A DNA stretch of 64,000 nucleotides from an uncultured Bacteroidales bacterium (lineage in GTDB: Bacteria > Bacteroidota > Bacteroidia > Bacteroidales > Muribaculaceae), in the NCBI GenBank assembly GCA_900544535.1, contig UQVH01000001.1, positions 106,580-170,579 of the forward strand. The letters run 5' to 3'. The number at the start of each line of letters is the position of its first letter. Position 1 is the stretch's first letter. A program made the translations under genes and the position numbers. Below the pieces are notes generated by a model. It searched no databases, was not told where the DNA came from, and saw only the letters and a program-made list of their open reading frames with translations. Of the stretch, positions 1 through 7,619 are shown in pieces.

Positions 1-161
1 GGTTTTAAAGGCTGGATTTTGGAATCAATCCGAAGCAAATTTCCGTATAAAATATCGTATTCCTCCATAAAGGTTGCAGATAATTTTTGAAAATCTATTT
101 GTTACATGATGCAATTTGTGTATTTGAATTACTTATTAATAAACCAACAAATCAAACAATT

Positions 162-998
162 ATGAAATTAGAAAAATTATTCATCGGCTTATTGTTGGTC
201 GTATGTTTCGTTTCGTGTTCTAAAGACGACGAACCCGGCAACGGCGGTGATCCCGGCAAGAATCCCAATCAGCCTGAAAACAACTCATCGGTGACAATCA
301 ATCCCGATGGTTCGACATCCACAAAAGCGGTATTCTCCCCAATTGACGAGACGACGTTTTATATCGACTATGTGAAATATCAAATTGTCGATTCTCACCT
401 TGAAATCATAGGCTATGATCCTTTTGAACTGAAGGGTGATGTAAAACCATACGCTTCTGTTAAATACTTAGGTACTACTTATAATACTCGAATTATAAAT
501 AGCGAAGCGTTTAGAAATTGTAAAACAATAACAAGTATTAATATTCCGAGTTCGATAACGAAAATTAGTAATTATGCCTTTTCTGGATGTAGTTCCTTGG
601 CGAGTGTAACGATTCCAAGTTCGGTAACGACCATTGGTTATTATGCCTTTGGGGGATGTAGTTCCTTGACGGGTGTAACGATTCCGAGTTCAGTAACGGA
701 AATTGGTTATTATGCCTTTGGGGGATGTAGTTCCTTGACGAGTGTAACGATTCCGAGTTCAGTAACGAGAATTTGTAATTCAGCCTTTTATAACTGTCTT
801 GAATTGTTAGATATTTATATCGGAACAAGACCTTATGTATTTAGTGTCGTTGATTCCTATTGGGCGCCTATATACGATACTTGGGGTCCTATATGCGATA
901 ATGCAACCTTACATGTTAAAGCTGAAAATTTGGAATGGTTTAAATCTCACAGAGAATGGAGTAAATTTAAAAACATAGTCGGGGATTATAATCCATAA
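162..998 (+). CDS. BspA-like leucine-rich-repeat lipoprotein
   Basis: A 278-residue exported protein. I start it at the ATG at 162 rather than an in-frame ATG at 87, because only the later start gives a clean signal peptide (MKLEKLFIGLLLVVCFVSC) ending in a lipobox cysteine followed by an acidic, Gly/Asn/Pro-rich linker. The second half carries four 23-residue leucine-rich repeats of the LRR_5 (BspA, Treponema pallidum) type, with the repeated core VTIPSSVT.IGYYAFGGC. Such proteins are usually surface-exposed and used in binding to host or other bacterial proteins; the ligand here is unknown. It is more AT-rich than the core genes downstream, which suggests transfer. A strong hairpin terminator follows the stop codon. 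Confidence 0.85.
   Translation: MKLEKLFIGLLLVVCFVSCSKDDEPGNGGDPGKNPNQPENNSSVTINPDGSTSTKAVFSPIDETTFYIDYVKYQIVDSHLEIIGYDPFELKGDVKPYASVKYLGTTYNTRIINSEAFRNCKTITSINIPSSITKISNYAFSGCSSLASVTIPSSVTTIGYYAFGGCSSLTGVTIPSSVTEIGYYAFGGCSSLTSVTIPSSVTRICNSAFYNCLELLDIYIGTRPYVFSVVDSYWAPIYDTWGPICDNATLHVKAENLEWFKSHREWSKFKNIVGDYNP
534..809 (+). repeat. Four in-frame 69-bp tandem repeats (LRR_5 units)
   Basis: Units at 534-602, 603-671, 672-740 and 741-809 each encode one 23-residue leucine-rich repeat. Units two and three are nearly identical at the nucleotide level; the first and last are more diverged. The unit length is a multiple of three, so gain or loss of units keeps the frame. Confidence 0.9.
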
Positions 999-1028
999 TC
1001 GGCCTGATTGAGTTTCGATATACACTGA

Positions 1029-1072
1029 CGCGGTGTGGTTTCCGGAGAGGAGACTACACCGCGGTTGTTTTT
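1029..1072. terminator. Intrinsic terminator, probably bidirectional
   Basis: Inverted repeat of 11 bp with one G-U pair (arms at 1029-1039 and 1053-1063, core CGCGGTGT / ACACCGCG), followed on the plus strand by GTTGTTTTT. It lies between the stop codons of two convergent genes, the LRR lipoprotein and the ATPase at 1103, so it can serve both. Confidence 0.75.
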
Positions 1073-1102
1073 GGAGGGGAGGATGGAGTGATTTTGATGT
1101 AA

Positions 1103-2020
1103 TTAATTGCTTGCCAGCCAGAGTTTGAAGAGTTTGTCGTGGATTTCGTAGGGGGCGCCGCGTTTTTCGGCGTCGGTCTTGCGTATTTCCTGAGTTTGGG
1201 CTAATTGGCGGAGATAGGGTGACAGGTTTCCGGCCGGAATGTCGGTTATCTCTCGTAATTGCGAGAGCGTTAACGGTCCATCAGATTTGGCCAAGGCTAT
1301 CAGAATCTTTTGCGAATAGATCGGGAGCGATTCGAATTTGACCCGGTAGATCGGTGCATAGATATTTATCAGTTCTTTCAGGTCGTTGTCGGAATTGTCT
1401 GACATATTTATTATGTCGGTGATGATTTTTACGGAACGAATGACTGGAGGAAGATATTGGAGCAGGGCCAGAAACCGCTTTGTCTTTTCTGTCGGAGCGG
1501 TGTAGTATTTAAGTATGTCATCGGAGGGAATTGACGGAACATAGACGATTCTGACGCCTTCGAAGAATGGTGCCTGATAGGATGTGAGAGCATCGGTGAC
1601 TTTTGGCAGTGCACCGATGAGCATCGGAGCCTCAGACTGATATAGATAGTTGCGCAGAAGATACTGATCGTCAAACGAACTTCTGTTGAAGAAAAAATCA
1701 AGGTCGTCGATTATAACGAAACGGCGTTTTCCGCCAATGTTTTTCAATGGCTGCGATCCGTCATAGTCAGTGCCCTCGATGGCTCTGATTATATCGGTGC
1801 TGCTGAAAAACTCTTTACCGTCAAATAGCTGTACACTATCGGCGAAGCCGTTTTCACGCAGACGGCTTGCGATTTCCCTGAGCAGAGTGGATTTGCCCGA
1901 TCCGAAACTTCCGATCAGGAAAAGAGGCTGAGGAATGTGGCCGACGGCCTTCTCCGTCTCAGCGTAGCGTAGTATCTGCTCTACTGTCTGTTGAAAGATA
2001 TTTGTCAGAGAGTCAGGCAT
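1103..2020 (-). CDS. P-loop ATPase with C-terminal winged helix (second of a pair)
   Basis: A 305-residue predicted cytoplasmic ATPase. Walker A is GSFGSGKS near residue 40 and Walker B is RFVIIDDLDFF near residues 110-120, so nucleotide binding and hydrolysis are likely. The last 70 residues look like a winged helix (LTLSQLREI.....LSPYLRQLAQ) that could bind DNA, and the protein ends in a basic/aromatic tail (HDKLFKLWL). This is the general plan of the archaeal-type or Orc/Cdc6-like ATPase group, whose bacterial members are poorly characterised. It begins two bases after the stop codon of the upstream ATPase (2023-3201) and shares its C-terminal style, so the two are very probably co-translated and may work together. 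I cannot name a substrate or process. Confidence 0.75.
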   Translation of the reverse strand: MPDSLTNIFQQTVEQILRYAETEKAVGHIPQPLFLIGSFGSGKSTLLREIASRLRENGFADSVQLFDGKEFFSSTDIIRAIEGTDYDGSQPLKNIGGKRRFVIIDDLDFFFNRSSFDDQYLLRNYLYQSEAPMLIGALPKVTDALTSYQAPFFEGVRIVYVPSIPSDDILKYYTAPTEKTKRFLALLQYLPPVIRSVKIITDIINMSDNSDNDLKELINIYAPIYRVKFESLPIYSQKILIALAKSDGPLTLSQLREITDIPAGNLSPYLRQLAQTQEIRKTDAEKRGAPYEIHDKLFKLWLASN

Positions 2021-2022
2021 GA

Positions 2023-3201
2023 TTATTCAACAAATTTATTGGCCCACCATCTGCGCAGCAATGGCGAGCGGAATTTCCTATACTTACCATTACGCAAAAT
2101 ATAGCCATCATGTTCAAGCATTTCAAGCACGGTCGTAAGGCGCTTTTTTATATCTTCGAGCTGAAACGGTTCCTGATCTTTCATCACAAGCCGCAGTAAA
2201 TCGTCTCTTTTAAAACCTTTTTCCTTGACTGACATACTGTCGAGAATAGTCTGAGCCATGTTTCTCAGGTCGCGGTATTCGTCAAGACGCTCAGCCCAGG
2301 TTATGAATTTGTCGGATTGCGAAAGTTCAGAGATTGCATCCTCGATGTCTTTCAGCGTTACCGGGGCAGTCTCCGGTTTTTGGATCTTTGAGATCAGGCG
2401 GTCTACAATCAGCTGGATGAAGTAGGGGATAGGCCATTGCAGGAGATTTAGGGTTTCGGCAATGAGATCTTCATCAAATTTAAGTTTATAGGATTGCGCC
2501 AGCTCCGAGAGCAGTCCTTTGGCCTCGTCGGGAGGAAGTTCTCCCAGTTCAAAGTCGACAAGATCGTTTATTGCCTGCGACATCCGATAGTGGTTGGTAA
2601 AATTTCTGAGGCCGACAGAGCCGCAGAAGAGCCATCGGATGCGGGATTTTTCGTTCTGACGGATGCTGCGGAACCAGTTGAGGAGAAATTCGATCTCGTT
2701 GCGGTTTTTACCTTCGGCGTCCATCAGTTTGCCGAGAAACAATGGCAGCTCGTCGATGACTATAAGGGTGTCGTTATCGTGGTCAAACAGATCGGCCAGA
2801 CGGTTGAAGAGTGATTCGAGCTGTCCCTGACTGTTCAGATCTATTTTAAATTCGCCGAAATTTATGCCTTTGACCTTATTGAAAGTAGCTTCGATGAAGT
2901 CCAATGCTTTTGCGCCGGCCTTTTCCATCAGCCCTATTCCGGTGAAATCATTGATTAGCTTGCGGAGAAAGGCCTCTTTGGTGGCAATTCCCTGAAGGTC
3001 AATATATACGCATTTCCATCCTTCATTTGTCTTATCGTTGAGCAGCCTTTTGGCGAGAGACGATTTGCCGATACGTCGTGGGGCTGAAAGCAACAGCGAC
3101 TGTCTTTCATTCAGATAACGGTGGGCTTTTCTGAGTTCCTGTTCGCGACCGTAGAAATCATCTCCGGTTACGGGGGCGCCGATCATGTTTTTGATAGCCA
3201 T
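2023..3201 (-). CDS. P-loop ATPase of the archaeal-type ATPase family (first of a pair)
   Basis: A 392-residue predicted ATPase. The N-terminus has the typical FYGREQELRKAHRYL box just before Walker A (SAPRRIGKSS, about residues 42-51); Walker B is TLIVIDELPLFL near residue 150; an arginine- and tryptophan-rich sensor stretch (IRWLFCGSVGLRNF) follows. The C-terminal third is helical and ends in a winged-helix-like domain with KFRSPLLRRWW. An in-frame ATG at 3252 would place the start inside the predicted promoter -7 box (3250-3257), so I use the ATG at 3201 (MAIKNMIGAPV). Relatives (PF01637-like) occur as lone ATPases, in mobile DNA and in conflict-related loci; the role here is not known. 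Confidence 0.75.
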   Translation of the reverse strand: MAIKNMIGAPVTGDDFYGREQELRKAHRYLNERQSLLLSAPRRIGKSSLAKRLLNDKTNEGWKCVYIDLQGIATKEAFLRKLINDFTGIGLMEKAGAKALDFIEATFNKVKGINFGEFKIDLNSQGQLESLFNRLADLFDHDNDTLIVIDELPLFLGKLMDAEGKNRNEIEFLLNWFRSIRQNEKSRIRWLFCGSVGLRNFTNHYRMSQAINDLVDFELGELPPDEAKGLLSELAQSYKLKFDEDLIAETLNLLQWPIPYFIQLIVDRLISKIQKPETAPVTLKDIEDAISELSQSDKFITWAERLDEYRDLRNMAQTILDSMSVKEKGFKRDDLLRLVMKDQEPFQLEDIKKRLTTVLEMLEHDGYILRNGKYRKFRSPLLRRWWANKFVE

Positions 3202-3249
3202 AAATTCGTGCTGATTGTGCGAGTGAGAGATACGTGGAAAGAGATGATG

Positions 3250-3301
3250 CAAATATAGAAAAATTTTTATATAGAAAAAAAATTATATAGAAGAATTTTT
3301 C
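3250..3301 (-). promoter_or_regulatory. Promoter of the ATPase pair with three 16-bp tandem repeats
   Basis: On the minus strand TATATTTG at 3257-3250 matches the Bacteroidota -7 box TAnnTTTG. Immediately upstream, 3254-3301 consists of three direct repeats of exactly 16 bp starting at 3254, 3270 and 3286, each opening with TATAGAA followed by an A-tract and a T-tract. The -33 position falls inside the repeats. Repeats of this kind overlapping a promoter suggest binding of a regulator, perhaps one of the winged-helix ATPases itself; that last step is inference. Confidence 0.6.
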
Positions 3302-3355
3302 TATTTGCTGATGGTCAGGATTGAATATTTCAGGGGCGGATGGCTTCGGGCGGTT

Positions 3356-5365
3356 TTAAAGGGAATTGAGTTCGGCTTCGTATTGGCGGATCATTTCGAG
3401 GCATTCGTTGACGGTGTTGCGCTTGGATTCGATGACGCGCTCTTTCTCCCAGTTGTCGCCACCGGAGCCGAGGGCCTGCTGATAGGAGTCTTCGGCTTTT
3501 TGCAGTTTGTGTTTCCAGTCGATTATCTGTTCTTTCAGGAATGCCTTGCGGTCGGAGTTGTCGCCTCCTGAGGGTGCCGCTGCGGCAACAGCGGCAGAGC
3601 TCTTCCCTTTCGCCGCGGCTCTGGCAGCCTTTGCCGCGGCGCGTTTTTTGGCTTCTTTGGCTGCCAGCTTGGCGTTGTAGGCGTCAGACCATTGTTTGGC
3701 GGCGTCGGCCCAAGCCTTGATGCGCGCGGCTTTTTCGGCCTGCTTTTTCTGCTCCTGCGCAATGCGGAAATTCTCGATTTCGGCTTTTAGGTCATCGCTC
3801 CTGTCGAGCCATTCCTGTTTTTTCGCGGGTATGACGGAGTCGCGGGTGAATATCAGGTCGCCGAGTATAATGTCGTTCTTCGTCGCAAATTTGTCGGCGA
3901 GCGGCGCGTCAAAATCGCGGAGCCGTTCGAGAGTCCTGAACATCAGCGATGATTCCGCGGAAAAGTTGCGGGGATTCACGCGGTCGAAGAAGCGTACCAC
4001 CTGATTGCGGAGTTTCTCGTCGTCAAAGGCCGCGGTGCCGGATTCATAATTCCTGAGGACATACTGCTGTGCTTCGGCATATGAGGCGTATTTGCGCAGA
4101 ATGCCGCGCGAAATGGCGATGAGACCGGTTTCCGACAGAGTGTCGATGTCCATCCGCGAAGCTATTTTCAGAATGGAATCGGCCGACGCATATTCCAGAC
4201 TGCGTTCGAGCCGACCGGCGAATTTACGCGTGTAGGCCTTCGCAGGGTCATATTTTTCAGCCACGGCCAGGAGGGTCGGCCGGACGTAGGGTGCCCACCG
4301 TCCACCGTCGGCCTCGACGTATATGTCGCTGAAACGGGGCGCGATGTCTTCACTGTGGTTTTTGAAATTCGTCAGCCCGGTGTAGAGTTCGCCGCCGATG
4401 ACCTTGCGGTAGAGAAAGACTCCGTCTATGCCGGTGGCGGTTATTTCCGAAATGCTGTCTAAGAGCACACGGCCGTCGGTGGTGACGAGTGAAAGCGACT
4501 GAGTAGGATAGCCGAGTCCGGCGGTGCAGGTCGGGACATTGCACTCCGGGCTGACGGAGGTCAGCACACGGTCGGTCGGCGAAAGCAGGCCGTAGCCCGG
4601 CACAAAGTCCACGTAGTAGCCGCCGTGTTCGGCCGTCGAGCCGTCAGGGACGGTAAATTTGCTGAGATAGCCTGATTTGCCGTATTTCGTCATCACGAAC
4701 GCCTCTTTCCGCGGGCCGTGCCAGACGCCTATCGGGCTGCCGCCGAACATCAGGCTGTCGACACCCTCGGCCATGCCGCGGGCATATGAGAAATGTTTGA
4801 CCCGGTCCCTGTCGCCGAAAATTTTGCCGTGGCGCAGCGAATACAGGGCGCCTGTGCCCGGCCAGAGAGCCATCGACTGTTTATTGGGAGCCGTCTTGAC
4901 GAAGATCTCGCCGTCGAGATCGAGCACCTTAAAATAGCCGCCTGCATTGTCGTCGGGCTTGGTGACAATGCCATAGACATCCGAGGCGATCCCTTTTCTG
5001 AATCCTTGGTTTTTGCCTCCATATAGGATGAACACCGAACATGGGTCCATCTTTTTGACGGAAATGTCTTTATACCATTGCACGGCCCCGTCGCGGACGA
5101 GAAGGGGAGTGCCTTCGGGAGTAAACAGCGAATATTCGCCTTTTTTCGATGCCACGATATAGGTCTTTCCGTCGACCCATGTCTCTATCCGGGCGTTGTT
5201 GTACTGATATTGCTGCTTATGCTCTTTGAGAAAGCTGTCGTTTGTCCGCATCAGATTCTGCTCAACCGTGACATCGGCATGGTTGGTGATACCGGGTGTC
5301 TGCGCGGAAGCGGAGAGGGAGAGAGTCAGGGCGCCGATCAGCGCGGATATAAAGGCTTGTTTCAT
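3356..5365 (-). CDS. Secreted protein of unknown function with Ala/Lys-rich coiled-coil tail
   Basis: A 669-residue protein. The start at 5365 gives a signal peptide (MKQAFISALIGALTLSLSASAQ) with an Ala-x-Ala type cleavage site and lies downstream of a canonical promoter at 5394-5424; an in-frame start at 5452 would lie upstream of that promoter. Residues about 30-400 are beta-rich with many Gly/Tyr/Trp patches and could form a propeller-like fold reporting stored text-like values (VDGKTYIVASKKGEYSLF). The last 180 residues are helical: an Ala/Lys-rich stretch near residue 590 and a heptad-like tail (EQIIDWKHKLQKAEDSY). No catalytic motif is recognised. It is transcribed in the same direction as yidC but behind its own promoter. 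Confidence 0.7.
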   Translation of the reverse strand: MKQAFISALIGALTLSLSASAQTPGITNHADVTVEQNLMRTNDSFLKEHKQQYQYNNARIETWVDGKTYIVASKKGEYSLFTPEGTPLLVRDGAVQWYKDISVKKMDPCSVFILYGGKNQGFRKGIASDVYGIVTKPDDNAGGYFKVLDLDGEIFVKTAPNKQSMALWPGTGALYSLRHGKIFGDRDRVKHFSYARGMAEGVDSLMFGGSPIGVWHGPRKEAFVMTKYGKSGYLSKFTVPDGSTAEHGGYYVDFVPGYGLLSPTDRVLTSVSPECNVPTCTAGLGYPTQSLSLVTTDGRVLLDSISEITATGIDGVFLYRKVIGGELYTGLTNFKNHSEDIAPRFSDIYVEADGGRWAPYVRPTLLAVAEKYDPAKAYTRKFAGRLERSLEYASADSILKIASRMDIDTLSETGLIAISRGILRKYASYAEAQQYVLRNYESGTAAFDDEKLRNQVVRFFDRVNPRNFSAESSLMFRTLERLRDFDAPLADKFATKNDIILGDLIFTRDSVIPAKKQEWLDRSDDLKAEIENFRIAQEQKKQAEKAARIKAWADAAKQWSDAYNAKLAAKEAKKRAAAKAARAAAKGKSSAAVAAAAPSGGDNSDRKAFLKEQIIDWKHKLQKAEDSYQQALGSGGDNWEKERVIESKRNTVNECLEMIRQYEAELNSL

Positions 5366-5393
5366 AGATGGAAAATGGATTGGTTCGCCGATG

Positions 5394-5424
5394 CAAATAT
5401 AGTCAACTTTCAGCAGTCGGCAAA
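5394..5424 (-). promoter_or_regulatory. Bacteroidota-type promoter
   Basis: Minus strand: TTTG at 5424-5421, exactly 19 bp, then TATATTTG at 5401-5394. This is the textbook spacing for the primary sigma factor of Bacteroidota. It lies about 30 bp upstream of the start codon at 5365. Confidence 0.8.
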
Positions 5425-5429
5425 ATGCA

Positions 5430-5464
5430 GCAGCGCCACGGGTGCGGGGCATCCGTGGCGCTGC
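5430..5464 (-). terminator. Terminator hairpin downstream of yidC
   Basis: Perfect 12-bp inverted repeat, GCAGCGCCACGG at 5430-5441 and its complement at 5453-5464, with an 11-base loop. On the minus strand it is followed by a short T tract that runs into the -33 box of the next promoter, so termination of the pyrG-yidC transcript and initiation of the next one almost touch. Confidence 0.65.
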
Positions 5465-5508
5465 GGTGTATAGTGGGTTGTCCGGAGAAAACTCTATGGA
5501 GATCGGGA

Positions 5509-7596
5509 TTATCGGCGGCCCTGGCGTTTCTGCTGTTCGCGGAGCATCTGCTGCTGCTTGCGCTGGGCTTCTTCGAGACGGGCCATGAAGCCTGATTTCT
5601 TCTTAGGCTTCTTGGCGGCTTCGGCCATCTTGGCGCGCATCTTGTCTTCGCTGACTACCTTGCGGAAGATGTAGGTCTGCACGATGGTGATCAGCAGCGA
5701 CAGGAAGTAGTAGTAGCTGAGGCCGGCGGCGTAGTTGTTGAAGATGAAGAGGAACATCACCGGCATCAGATACATCATCCATTTCATTCCCGGCATTCCC
5801 GACGAAGCCTGACTCTGCATGTTGATGCGGGTGTAGATGATGTTGACCACCGTCATGAGCAGACAGAAGAGGCTGATGTGGTTGCCGAAGGTGCTTGAGA
5901 TGAAGGGGATGTTGGCCGACCAGGAGATGATGGCGTCCGGTGCCGAGAGGTCTTTGGCCCAGAGGAACGATTCGCCGCGCAGCTCGATGGCCGAGGGGAA
6001 GAACCAGAACATGGCCACGAGGATAGGCATCTGGAGCAGCATCGGCAGGCAGCCCGAAAGCGGGTTGGCGCCGGCGCGCGAGTAGAGGGCCATTGTCTCC
6101 TGCTGGCGTTTCATGGCGTTTTCGTTGCCGGGATATTTGTCATTGATGGCCTTGATCTCAGGTGCGAGCAGGCGCATGCGGGCCTGGGAGATCATGCTCT
6201 TGTAGGTGAAGGGGAAGAGGATGATCTTGATGAAGATGGTCAGCAGCAGGATGATGATGCCGTAGTTGGAGATGAACGATCCGAGGAGGGTGAACACCGG
6301 AATGATGATCAGGGTGTTGATCCAGCGGAAGATCGGCCAGCCGAGGGGGATCAGTTTGGTCAGGTGCATGTTCTCGTCGGGGAAGATCTCTTTTTCGAGC
6401 GAGCTCATCACGGGGTAGGAGTTCGGGCCGAGATACATGACGAACGAGGCGGGGTTGGCCGCTGCGGCGGAGTATTCGACTGTCATGTCGAAATTCATCT
6501 CCTTGATGAAGTCGGGGTTGTCCTTGAGCACGGTGCTGCGCAGGTTGCCGCTGCTGAAATTGGTGCGGGCCATGAGCACGGCGGAGAAGAACTGGTTCTT
6601 GCAGCTGATCCATTTGAGGCGCTGGTTGATCTCCTCGTCGTCGTCGGAACCCTCGCTGAGGTTGTCGACGTCACCGTCGAGATACATATAATAGAGGGCG
6701 GAGTTGCGTTCCTCGAAGACGCGGCCGGCTTCGTTGCGGCGCATCTTCTGGTGCCATCTGAAGTCCATCGAGGCTACCGACGAGGGGATGATGCTCTGCA
6801 TTCCCTCCTGAACCACGTCGATGCCTACGGTATAGCCGTTGGCGGGGAGGGTGTAGCGTATACCCCACTTGGCGCCATCGCCCAGTTCGAGCTGCATGAG
6901 CACCGAAGAGTCGCTCAGCTGCACGGGAGTGAAGTAAAACTCGCTGGTCTCGAAGCGCTGGGTGGCCGAGGTGAGGGTGAAACTGTAAAGGTCGGTCTGC
7001 GGCGAGAGCAGTTCGATTTTGGTCGAATCGTAGCTGTCGTAGTCGCGGAGAGTGGCGCGCGATATGACGCCTCCCTTGTTGGAGATCTCAAGGCTGAGGT
7101 TTTTGTTTTCGAGTTTGACGGTGGTGCTGTCGCCTGAGAGATGGCGGGCGAAACCGCGGTAGCGGGCCACTGTGGCGAGGGCCTGACGCAGATTCTTAAC
7201 CGCGGGGGCACCCACGGTCAGCGGCAGGGCGGAATCGTCGCTGAGGAGATCGGCCACGGCAACCTGACGGCCGTCGGCGTCGACGGTGCCTTCAAGCACA
7301 CCGTCGGCGTTGAGACGCAGGTCAACTTTGTCGACGCTGAGGGTCGAGACGCCGCTGACGGTGTCGGTCGTGCCCAGTTCGCGGACGGTGCTTTTGATCG
7401 CGGCGATCTCGGCCGGGGTGATAGAGTCGAATTTCAGAGCGCCGGGATCGGCTGCTTTAGCTGCTTCCTGAGCCTCCATCTGCTCGCGCTCGATGCGCTG
7501 GCGTTCCAGCTCTTCGGGGGAGGGACGGTTGAGGTAGGTGAAGCCGAAGATGATAAGGCCCATCAACAGAAGGCCGATTAGTGAGTTTCTGTCCAT
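5509..7596 (-). CDS. yidC: Membrane protein insertase YidC
   Basis: A 695-residue inner-membrane insertase that folds and inserts membrane proteins alone or with SecYEG. The N-terminal anchor (SLIGLLLMGLIIFGFTYL, residues 5-22) is followed by a large periplasmic beta domain to about residue 420, then the conserved five-helix 60-kDa inner membrane protein domain with YKSMISQARMRLLAPEI and the hydrophobic segments to about residue 660. The C-terminus is very basic and Gln/Lys-rich, as expected for a ribosome-contacting tail. Length fits Bacteroidota YidC. It starts 23 bases after the pyrG stop codon, so the two are probably one transcript, ended by the hairpin at 5430-5464. Confidence 0.96.
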   Translation of the reverse strand: MDRNSLIGLLLMGLIIFGFTYLNRPSPEELERQRIEREQMEAQEAAKAADPGALKFDSITPAEIAAIKSTVRELGTTDTVSGVSTLSVDKVDLRLNADGVLEGTVDADGRQVAVADLLSDDSALPLTVGAPAVKNLRQALATVARYRGFARHLSGDSTTVKLENKNLSLEISNKGGVISRATLRDYDSYDSTKIELLSPQTDLYSFTLTSATQRFETSEFYFTPVQLSDSSVLMQLELGDGAKWGIRYTLPANGYTVGIDVVQEGMQSIIPSSVASMDFRWHQKMRRNEAGRVFEERNSALYYMYLDGDVDNLSEGSDDDEEINQRLKWISCKNQFFSAVLMARTNFSSGNLRSTVLKDNPDFIKEMNFDMTVEYSAAAANPASFVMYLGPNSYPVMSSLEKEIFPDENMHLTKLIPLGWPIFRWINTLIIIPVFTLLGSFISNYGIIILLLTIFIKIILFPFTYKSMISQARMRLLAPEIKAINDKYPGNENAMKRQQETMALYSRAGANPLSGCLPMLLQMPILVAMFWFFPSAIELRGESFLWAKDLSAPDAIISWSANIPFISSTFGNHISLFCLLMTVVNIIYTRINMQSQASSGMPGMKWMMYLMPVMFLFIFNNYAAGLSYYYFLSLLITIVQTYIFRKVVSEDKMRAKMAEAAKKPKKKSGFMARLEEAQRKQQQMLREQQKRQGRR

Positions 7597-7619
7597 TCGG
7601 ATAGGAGTAGATTTTGGGT

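Noticed and set aside
3254..3301. Short periodic repeats considered as a CRISPR array
   Set aside because: Period is only 16 bp with no room for spacers and no cas genes nearby.
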